Assembly (NCBI GenBank): GCA_019009955.1
Contig: CM032228.1
Span: 864,501-928,500 of the forward strand
Direction: 5' to 3'
Length of the DNA: 64,000 nt
Source of the DNA: Riptortus pedestris
Taxonomy: Eukaryota; Arthropoda; Insecta; Hemiptera; Alydidae
The first letter of the stretch is position 1; each line of letters begins with the position of its first letter. Below the pieces are notes generated by a model that saw only the letters and a list, made by a program, of their open reading frames with translations, was not told where the DNA came from and made no database searches. This document shows, one piece after another, positions 55,316 to 64,000 of the stretch. Made by a program: the position numbers and the translations under genes.

Positions 55316-58300
55316 ACGAGTATATCACGATCCTACACCTACCTGGATATGAAGGCTTATCACTTAGAACTACTTTTGGAGATTAATACGAGTATATCAC
55401 GATCCTACACCTACCTGGATATGAAGGCTTATCACTTAGAACTACTTTTGGAGATTAATACGAGTATATCACGATCCTACACCTACCTGGATATGAAGGC
55501 TTATCACTTAGAACTACTTTTGGAGATTAATACGAGTATATCACGATCCTACACCTACCTGGATATGAAGGCTTATCACTTAGAACTACTTTTGGAGATT
55601 AATACGAGTATATCACGATCCTACACCTACCTGGATATGAAGGCTTATCACTTAGAACTACTTTTGGAGATTAATACGAGTATATCACGATCCTACACCT
55701 ACCTGGATATGAAGGCTTATCACTTAGAACTACTTTTGGAGATTAATACGAGTATATCACGATCCTACACCTACCTGGATATGAAGGCTTATCACTTAGA
55801 ACTACTTTTGGAGATTAATACGAGTATATCACGATCCTACACCTACCTGGATATGAAGGCTTATCACTTAGAACTACTTTTGGAGATTAATACGAGTATA
55901 TCACGATCCTACACCTACCTGGATATGAAGGCTTATCACTTAGAACTACTTTTGGAGATTAATACGAGTATATCACGATCCTACACCTACCTGGATATGA
56001 AGGCTTATCACTTAGAACTACTTTTGGAGATTAATACGAGTATATCACGATCCTACACCTACCTGGATATGAAGGCTTATCACTTAGAACTACTTTTGGA
56101 GATTAATACGAGTATATCACGATCCTACACCTACCTGGATATGAAGGCTTATCACACGAGTATATCACGATCCTACACCTACCTGGATATGAAGGCTTAT
56201 CACACGAGTATATCACGATCCTACACCTACCTGGATATGAAGGCTTATCACTTAGAACTACTTTTGGAGATTAATACGAGTATATCACGATCCTACACCT
56301 ACCTGGATATGAAGGCTTATCACTTAGAACTACTTTTGGAGATTAATACGAGTATATCACGATCCTACACCTACCTGGATATGAAGGCTTATCACTTAGA
56401 ACTACTTTTGGAGATTAATACGAGTATATCACGATCCTACACCTACCTGGATATGAAGGCTTATCACTTAGAACTACTTTTGGAGATTAATACGAGTATA
56501 TCACGATCCTACACCTACCTGGATATGAAGGCTTATCACTTAGAACTACTTTTGGAGATTAATACGAGTATATCACGATCCTACACCTACCTGGATATGA
56601 AGGCTTATCACTTAGAACTACTTTTGGAGATTAATACGAGTATATCACGATCCTACACCTACCTGGATATGAAGGCTTATCACTTAGAACTACTTTTGGA
56701 GATTAATACGAGTATATCACGATCCTACACCTACCTGGATATGAAGGCTTATCACTTAGAACTACTTTTGGAGATTAATACGAGTATATCACGATCCTAC
56801 ACCTACCTGGATATGAAGGCTTATCACTTAGAACTACTTTTGGAGATTAATACGAGTATATCACGATCCTACACCTACCTGGATATGAAGGCTTATCACT
56901 CGAGTATATCACGATCCTACACCTACCTGGATATGAAGGCTTATCACACGAGTATATCACGATCCTACACCTACCTGGATATGAAGGCTTATCACTTAGA
57001 ACTACTTTTGGAGATTAATACGAGTATATCACGATCCTACACCTACCTGGATATGAAGGCTTATCACTTAGAACTACTTTTGGAGATTAATACGAGTATA
57101 TCACGATCCTACACCTACCTGGATATGAAGGCTTATCACTTAGAACTACTTTTGGAGATTAATACGAGTATATCACGATCCTACACCTACCTGGATATGA
57201 AGGCTTATCACTTAGAACTACTTTTGGAGATTAATACGAGTATATCACGATCCTACACCTACCTGGATATGAAGGCTTATCACTTAGAACTACTTTTGGA
57301 GATTAATACGAGTATATCACGATCCTACACCTACCTGGATATGAAGGCTTATCACTTAGAACTACTTTTGGAGATTAATACGAGTATATCACGATCCTAC
57401 ACCTGGATATGAAGGCTTATCACTTAGAACTACTTTTGGAGATTAATACGAGTATATCACGATCCTACACCTACCTGGATATGAAGGCTTATCACTTAGA
57501 ACTACTTTTGGAGATTAATACGAGTATATCACGATCCTACACCTACCTGGATATGAAGGCTTATCACACGAGTATATCACGATCCTACACCTGGATATGA
57601 AGGCTTATCACTTAGAACTACTTTTGGAGATTAATACGAGTATATCACGATCCTACACCTACCTGGATATGAAGGCTTATCACTTAGAACTACTTTTGGA
57701 GATTAATACGAGTATATCACGATCCTACACCTACCTGGATATGAAGGCTTATCACACGAGTATATCACGATCCTACACCTACCTGGATATGAAGGCTTAT
57801 CACAATATTATCACACGAGTATATCACGATCCTACACCTACCTGGATATGAAGGCTTATCACTTAGAACTACTTTTGGAGATTAATACGAGTATATCACG
57901 ATCCTACACCTACCTGGATATGAAGGCTTATCACTTAGAACTACTTTTGGAGATTAATACGAGTATATCACGATCCTACACCTACCTGGATATGAAGGCT
58001 TATCACTTAGAACTACTTTTGGAGATTAATACGAGTATATCACGATCCTACACCTACCTGGATATGAAGGCTTATCACACGAGTATATCACGATCCTACA
58101 CCTACCTGGATATGAAGGCTTATCACACGAGTATATCACGATCCTACACCTACCTGGATATGAAGGCTTATCACTTAGAACTACTTTTGGAGATTAATAC
58201 GAGTATATCACGATCCTACACCTACCTGGATATGAAGGCTTATCACTTAGAACTACTTTTGGAGATTAATACGAGTATATCACGATCCTACACCTACCTG

Positions 58301-59889
58301 GATATGAAGGCTTATCACTTAGAACTACTTTTGGAGATTAATACGAGTATATCACGATCCTACACCTACCTGGATATGAAGGCTTATCACTTAGAACTAC
58401 TTTTGGAGATTAATACGAGTATATCACGATCCTACACCTACCTGGATATGAAGGCTTATCACTTAGAACTACTTTTGGAGATTAATACGAGTATATCACG
58501 ATCCTACACCTACCTGGATATGAAGGCTTATCACACGAGTATATCACGATCCTACACCTGGATATGAAGGCTTATCACTTAGAACTACTTTTGGAGATTA
58601 ATACGAGTATATCACGATCCTACACCTACCTGGATATGAAGGCTTATCACTTAGAACTACTTTTGGAGATTAATACGAGTATATCACGATCCTACACCTA
58701 CCTGGATATGAAGGCTTATCACACGAGTATATCACGATCCTACACCTACCTGGATATGAAGGCTTATCACACGAGTATATCACGATCCTACACCTACCTG
58801 GATATGAAGGCTTATCACTTAGAACTACTTTTGGAGATTAATACGAGTATATCACGATCCTACACCTACCTGGATATGAAGGCTTATCACACCAGTATAT
58901 CACGATCCTACACCTACCTGGATATGAAGGCTTATCACTTAGAACTTTTTGAGATTAATACGAGTATATCACGATCCTACACCTACCTGGATATGAACAC
59001 CTGGATATGAAGGCTTATCACTTAGAACTACTTTTGGAGATTAATACGAGTATATCACGATCCTACACCTACCTGGATATGAAGCTTATCACTTAGAACT
59101 ACTTTTGGAGATTAATACGAGTATATCACGATCCTACACCTACCTGGATATGAAGGCTTATCACTTAGAACTACTTTTGGAGATTAATACGAGTATATCA
59201 CGATCCTACACCTACCTGGATATGAAGGCTTATCACTTAGAACTACTTTTGGAGATTAATACGAGTATATCACGATCCTACACCTACCTGGATATGAAGG
59301 CTTATCACTTAGAACTACTTTTGGAGATTAATACGAGTATATCACGATCCTACACCTGGATATGAAGGCTTATCACTTAGAACTACTTTTGGAGATTAAT
59401 ACGAGTATATCACGATCCTACACCTACCTGGATATGAAGGCTTATCACACGAGTATATCACGATCCTACACCTACCTGGATATGAAGGCTTATCACACGA
59501 GTATATCACGATCCTACACCTACCTGGATATGAAGGCTTGAAGGCTTATCACACGAGTATATCACGATCCTACACCTACCTGGATATGAAGGCTTATCAC
59601 ACGAGTATATCACGATCCTACACCTACCTGGATATGAAGGCTTATCACACGAGTATATCACGATCCTACACCTACCTGGATATGAAGGCTTATCACACGA
59701 GTATATCACGATCCTACACCTACCTGGATATGAAGGCTTATCACACGAGTATATCACGATCCTACACCTACCTGGATATGAAGGCTTATCACTTAGAACT
59801 ACTTTTGGAGATTAATACGAGTATATCACGATCCTACACCTACCTGGATGTGAAGGCTTATCACTTAGAACTACTTTTGGAGATTAATT
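55316..59889. repeat. Intronic satellite of mixed 72-bp and 48-bp units
   Basis: The long unit (72 bp) contains ACGAGTATATCACGATCCTA, ACCTGGATATGAAGGCTTAT and CACTTAGAACTACTTTTGGA with GATTAAT. The short unit (48 bp) lacks the 24-bp TTAGAACTACTTTTGGAGATTAAT block. Long units dominate to about 57.4 kb, and short ones become frequent afterwards, with a pure run at about 59430-59760. As both lengths are multiples of 3 and lack stops, a 687-codon frame (55349-57412, repeating MKAYHLELLLEINTSISRSY) appears. It is breached by 4-bp losses that create TGGATATGA. It lies wholly inside the intron 54684-61076. Confidence 0.96.
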
Positions 59890-60370
59890 AACTAAAACTT
59901 GCTGCTGAATGACCTTGACCCTAACGTAATTTAATGACTTCATGAGACTTGTATCAGCTAATAAAGTTGTGTTTATTGGACATTTGGCAAACTGACTGGT
60001 AGCATGAGTATTTTTAACAAGACTATATTAATGATTAGTTGTATGCAGACTTGATAGTGCAATCAAACATTAATGCAACGTCCTGACACGCCAATATGTA
60101 ACGAGTCCAATATACTGCTAACTGTAAACCATATACAGGCTCAGTAGTATCAGGGCTCAATAACTACTACTGACTCATCACTTTTAACTAAACATTTCCC
60201 ATACGTCACTGATCCACCACATTACTTCAATATTTACTCACAACAAACATATATTTAAAAATATAATATCAAAGAACGAGAAATTCAAAGTTTTTATGTT
60301 TCAATATTTTGCCTGCTAAATTTCCCCATATTTTATTTTATTTCCTCTTATTTTTTTCCAATTATTTTTT
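59890..60370. other. Intron sequence with no recognised feature
   Basis: AT-rich single-copy-looking sequence between the satellite and the SINE pair. I see no gene, repeat or element end, only short homopolymer and AT runs. Confidence 0.5.
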
Positions 60371-60559
60371 ATTAACATCCATTTTTTTGGAACTGTTTCT
60401 AATTGGGGCGGGTTATTTAAAGGTGACCACTCTTGTATGGCCAGGTTGGGACTAAGAAGGATTTTATTTAATAAGTTTGTCACTAAATGAATTCCTATTG
60501 CTCAGGGGAGAATCGAACTTGCAACTCTAGGTTAACTGTGTGAGGTTAAGGCCAACACT
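60371..60559 (-). mobile_element. SINE copy 3
   Basis: Reverse-oriented SINE from ATTAACATCCATTTTTTTGG (tail) through GGCGGGTTATTTAAAGGTG to GAGAATCGAACTTGCAACTC (B box reversed) and GTGAGGTTAAGGCCAACAC (A-box region reversed). The 3' hairpin is degraded. Confidence 0.78.
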
Positions 60560-60570
60560 TATATATATTC

Positions 60571-60700
60571 AGGGCTCAGGTTAGCCATATGAGTTAAAGT
60601 GTTGGCCTTAATCTCACATGGTAAACCTAGAGTGGCGAGTTCGATTTTCTCCTGGGCAATAGGAATTATTTAGTGATACTTTTTTTTTCATTTAATAATC
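60571..60700 (+). mobile_element. SINE copy 4, head-to-head with copy 3
   Basis: Plus-strand SINE head: GGTTAGCCATATGAGTTAAAG (A-box region), GAGTGGCGAGTTCGATTTTC (B box), then CTCCTGGGCAATAGGAATTA. The 3' part is lost. With copy 3 it forms an inverted pair around about 60565. Confidence 0.78.
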
Positions 60701-61076
60701 TTTATAGTAAGAGCTGATTGTAACAGACCTCTGAAAGACTATATCACCAATGTAATGTAATAAATAATATAAACTGCTCAAAAATGAATAGGGATATCGG
60801 TAGGTTTTGTGGTATTTATGGGGCCTAGCATATTTTTTTTTTATTATTATAAATATCATTAATGTTTATTAGAAATTATTGTCTTTTTCCCCCATAAAAA
60901 AGAAATTTAATTAAGATCGATTTAATTAAAATTAATAGGATAAGAAAAAATAACCAATATCCTTATTCATTTTTGAGCAGTATACATTAATCAAAGTTTA
61001 AATGAATTAATCGTAATTTTACAGTTTTTTTATTTCACGTTTGTTCGTGTTTCAAATGTTTTCTTCTTATTTTCAG

Positions 61077-61278
61077 GTCAGGACTATTAGCAGTTTTTAT
61101 TGTTGGTGCCACTATTATCTTGTCTAGTGGAATAGTGCTGGTGATGGCTGAAGAGCTGCCGAAATTCCCTCAAAAGCTTCAGCACATGTCTTCTGTTCTA
61201 GTCCACAACAAAACTCGCCGGACTCTCTTCATATTGGCATTCCTCATGATTATGTGCATAGCATCGACTCTCACATTG
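61077..61278 (+). CDS. Host exon: transmembrane and loop segment of a probable adenylyl cyclase
   Basis: The acceptor TTCTTCTTATTTTCAG ends at 61076 and the donor TTG/GTAAGA starts at 61279. The first base completes an Arg codon from exon 54586-54683; then 67 codons are open: SGLLAVFIVGATIILSSGIV, LVMAEELPKFPQKLQHMSSV, LVHNKTRRTLFILAFLMIMC, IASTLTL. Two hydrophobic helices flank a loop FPxxLQxxSxxLVxxKxxxTL, a pattern I associate with the TM7-TM9 region of adenylyl cyclases. Codon usage is richer in G/C than the AT-rich surroundings. The next exon would lie beyond 61279, but none was recognised in the window. Confidence 0.7.
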
Positions 61279-61299
61279 GTAAGAAAATAAATAATAAAA

Positions 61300-61740
61300 A
61301 GCCGGGGCTGCATATACTAATCAGATTTCCTTGGGGACGTTTTACAATAGATAAATCTACATATTGTTAACACTTAACACCACCGTCAATATTAAGTGAA
61401 TAAATATGAATGGTAATTCAGTCAATTTTAATATCCCCTAAAGGAAAGCACCTGAATTTTAAACAAACAGGTTTGCTAACCTCTCAGAGCTAAACAGATA
61501 GCTTTTATTGAAAACTATTTACTATATCTAGTACAGTAATTTATTAGCAATACGAATAATTTTTATCTAAATCACTCAAATTTTTAGTAATCCCACAACT
61601 ATAGAAATATGGTGGGAGGGGGCAATCAACAGAACTTATTTGTATGTATCTCGTATAATAAAGGTCTCTTGAAAACAATATTTGGAATATAAGCTTCGAA
61701 TAAAGTGGTTTACTATATAATTGAGAATTCTTTATGTTGC
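61300..61740 (-). repeat. Dispersed repeat, inverted copy of 3310-3772
   Basis: Reversed landmarks of the 3310 repeat: CAATAGATAAATCTACATA, AATTCAGTCAATTTTAATA, ATCTCGTATAATAAAGGTCT and AATATTTGGAATATAAGCTT. The X-like end (CAGATTTCCTTGGGGACG) is at about 61320. It lies in the intron after exon 61077-61278. Confidence 0.7.
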
Positions 61741-61741
61741 T

Positions 61742-62043
61742 TAACACGTTAAGGACGGCACGGGGTCAATTGACCCCGTACGTAACTGTCTCCCAGGACG
61801 GGCCGGTTTTGAAGATAAATGTTCAAAAAATACTTTGACGGTTTTTGCTTTGTACTAGTAAATATAATTAAAAATAGTACGTTTATGCATTTCAAATCCA
61901 AAAAATACGTCGTATATCATTGAAAAAATGCACGGGGCTTTATGACCCCATGCCGGCCTATCACATTTAGGGCCGCAGCAATCTCTCGCACTGATCAGCT
62001 GGGATGTCGATCAACAATCGCCTTAACATTGCTGGTTTCTTTA
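61742..62043 (+). mobile_element. Palindromic terminal segment resembling a piggyBac-type element end
   Basis: It begins TTAACACGTTAAGGACGGC and contains the palindrome GGGGTCAATTGACCCC (about 61766-61781), then AATGCACGGGGCTTTATGAC. A TTAA directly before CACGTTAAGGAC resembles ends I associate with piggyBac-related short elements. The other end is not found; X copy 2 and a T-run begin at about 62045. Confidence 0.35.
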
Positions 62044-62083
62044 GCCTTTTTTTTTTTTTTTTTTTTTTTTTTATTTTTTTTTT

Positions 62084-62203
62084 AGCAGATTTCCCTTAAG
62101 GGAAATCAGCTATTGAGGTCGTACTCATGACGCAATTTTCGAAAAATTTCTTCAAATGTCCATCGATCCTACCCAGGAGATGACGAAAATGAGGTCCGTT
62201 CAA

Positions 62204-62273
<70 letters not shown>

Positions 62274-62823
62274 CTGTTAACACTCTAGCGGTCGCAATTT
62301 TTATTTAATCGTCACCAAACTCGGTATTTAATCGTTTCATGTAAAAAGGAAGATCAAGTTCGTTGACGGCTGAAATAGGACCAGTGGGAGGGGGGTTTAG
62401 AGGGGGGATTTTCAAAAATTCGAAATATCTCCGTTATTATGCATCGGATCGTAAAATTGTATAGAACTAATCTTATTGCAAATTAAATTTACTATAAATA
62501 ATGGTATATTCATTTATTCTGTATCTTGAATATTAACCGAGATATTTGCATTTGTATTCTGCGTGTGGTCACCAGTAGGCTGTGTTCGGACTTTCCGCCG
62601 AGAGCTCTGGTGGCCATTTCCATAACTATTCGTCCCTCGTGAATAGGTTTAGAGGTTAGGTCAACTGTTTTTTGGGGCTAGAAACTACTGGGTTATTACG
62701 CCCTAAATAATGTTTTAGGTTTAGAGGTTTCTTACTACTACAGTTGTTATTAGGCAGATTTCTCTATTGTAAAACTTCACGTGGGAAATCTGCTTAGTTT
62801 ACGCAGCCCCTGCGTGACGGACT
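62084..62823 (+). mobile_element. Element X copy 2
   Basis: Same order as copy 1: AGCAGATTTCCCTTAAGGG, CATCGATCCTACCCAGGAG, (TA)n (62208-62269), TGTCTGTTAACACTCTAGCG, and the end GGGAAATCTGCTTAGTTTAC with hairpin and GACGGAC. T-runs lie on both sides (62047-62083, 62824-62836). About 70 bp longer than copy 1, including a partly duplicated stretch near 62650-62730. 62824-63060 after it is featureless. Confidence 0.8.
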
Positions 62824-63070
62824 TTTTTTTTTTTTTAAATGTTAATTTATGACTTCATTACAACAAATTTGTTTGTATCTCAAAAAGTAAAAGCTCAACA
62901 AAACCATATTTGGTATTTAGCCTAGGAATGAATCGGTTCATCGGCTTATAATTAATAATAGAATATGAGCAGGAGTGCCAGTTTAATGAAAGCCAAAAAC
63001 TAAAACACCCAAAAATCTCGGTTAATATTCATGATGTAGAAAATATAAATATTATAATATATATATATAT

Positions 63071-63673
63071 ACGTTTTTATTACCAAAACCAGTAATACAC
63101 GTTTTTAATAAGAGTTCTTTGGATTGCAAAATTAAACACTCACAAGTTTCACAGTTTCTATCACTACACAATTTATTTAACAAAACTCATTTCACTTGGA
63201 TAATTATTCTTAATTACTACTCACAATATGCACTGATAGCGTCACTGTTCTTCAGATTACACAGTCCAGTAATTCACTCACGGTCACTGAAATTCACAAC
63301 AAGACGGCACTGCACTGTCCTTTACTTCGCGGCACTGCACTGTCTTAAACACGGCACTAAACTGTTACTTACAGTCACGGCACAACACTGTTCTTCACAT
63401 AAAAACACTTTACCGCAATGCACAAAGTCGCACTGTAGCATTGATGTGAACATCAAGATCGCTGATCATAAAACTGACTCGCTCGCGGCTGGCTGGTTAT
63501 TTATATATGTCGTCGGCATACATCAAAGGGGAATTGTCTGGACCATTCGACGCTGGGCTGGGCAGGTCTAGTAGGGGGCTAGACCCTCTGTCGGCTTCTT
63601 TGATCTATCTCGCTCTTCCAGAATACGCGTCTCTTTCTCTGAAGGATTATTCATGTATTTAAATTTCGCAACA
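63071..63673 (-). mobile_element. Solo LTR, second copy
   Basis: It matches the LTR at 11146-11737 throughout, for example GACGGCACTGCACTGTCCTT, CGCTCGCGGCTGGC and TTTCGCAACA at its end. The terminal TGTT at the left is missing, so the left edge is AACG-like next to a TA run. It too is embedded in (TA)n on both sides. No internal region is present. Confidence 0.75.
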
Positions 63674-63737
<64 letters not shown>

Positions 63738-63740
63738 GGG

Positions 63741-63966
63741 GTCAAGTTGGCCGTGTGAGTTAAGGCGTAGGTGTTAATCTCATATGGTACTCCTAGAGTG
63801 GCGGGTTCGACTACCGCCCTGGGCAGTAGAAATTTATTAAGTGACAGACTCGTTAAAATAAATTCCTTAGTCCCACCCTGGCTAGAAAAGGGTGGTTCCT
63901 TGTAGAGAACCCGTCCCAATTAGCCAAAGTACCATAAAGTGGACGTAAATAAAATAAAACAAACAA
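63741..63966 (+). mobile_element. SINE copy 5, most complete, tRNA-derived
   Basis: The head GTCAAGTTGGCCGTGTGAGT and AAGGCG is A-box-like, and GTGGCGGGTTCGACTACCGC holds a B box (GGTTCGANNCC type), the internal RNA polymerase III promoter inherited from a tRNA. The body leads to CCACCCTGGCTAGAAAAGGG TGG, a stable hairpin, and an AAATAAAATAAAAC tail. It is not a functional tRNA gene, as there is no anticodon arm or acceptor pairing. Confidence 0.82.
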
Positions 63967-64000
63967 TATGTATATATATATTATAGTGTGGGTGTTTGTT

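Noticed and set aside
55349..57412. 687-codon repetitive frame as a repeat protein gene
   Set aside because: Pure satellite with no non-repetitive ends. It lies inside the intron between two phase-matched exons and is open only because unit lengths are multiples of 3.
11146..63673. The two LTRs as ends of one 52-kb LTR retrotransposon
   Set aside because: They differ from each other at many positions and have no gag-pol between them, and the interval holds unrelated nested elements. Two solo LTRs are simpler.
63741..63830. tRNA gene
   Set aside because: A and B box-like sequences are present, but no cloverleaf or acceptor stem. The downstream body and A-rich tail match four other copies, so it is a SINE head.

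Overview
This is a eukaryotic, almost certainly arthropod (probably insect) genomic window dominated by mobile elements and tandem repeats. The evidence is several non-LTR retrotransposon families of types common in insects, tRNA-derived SINEs, Helitron and piggyBac remnants, solo LTRs with a TATA box and arthropod-type initiator, and two spliced host exons. I cannot name the species. Nothing prokaryotic, no CRISPR array and no intact stand-alone host gene were seen.

Layout. 1-2709 is a 44-bp minisatellite. 2772-4330 holds a Penelope-like fragment, a dispersed repeat and an LTR-like stretch. 4420-7605 is an 86-bp C-rich minisatellite. 8.1-11.1 kb is a LINE that has lost its reverse transcriptase core but keeps three open frames. 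11.1-11.7 kb is a solo LTR. 11.8-20.5 kb carries six copies of one non-coding element (called M here) with ~300-bp internal units, set between TA microsatellites. 20.5-30.7 kb is a rearranged block in which pieces of two LINEs (A and B) form a large inverted duplication with arms 20766-24210 and 25952-29536. 30.9-46.7 kb is one R1-like LINE (C) split by a DNA transposon, three LINE-B copies and a whole LINE-D, most of them marked by target-site duplications. 46.7-47.4 kb is element X. 47.9-50.7 kb is a Helitron helicase remnant with a piggyBac-like element inside it. 51.7-54.2 kb is a minisatellite grown from an internal piece of X.

The only host gene seen is on the + strand: exons 54586-54683 and 61077-61278. 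They have good splice sites and compatible phase, and together encode a membrane segment resembling the second transmembrane cassette of adenylyl cyclases. The 6.4-kb intron between them is mostly a 72/48-bp satellite (55316-59889). Much of the rest of the window may be intron upstream of this gene, which would explain the tolerance of so many insertions. Beyond 61.3 kb come another dispersed repeat, a palindromic element end, a second X copy, a second solo LTR and a SINE.

I found no new gene system. The most informative items are the host exons, the piggyBac-in-Helitron nest, the LINE-C insertion stack, the element-seeded minisatellite, the inverted duplication and the RT-less LINE with open frames. 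LINE letters and the names X and M are local labels. Clade assignments come from motif recognition only, with no database search.
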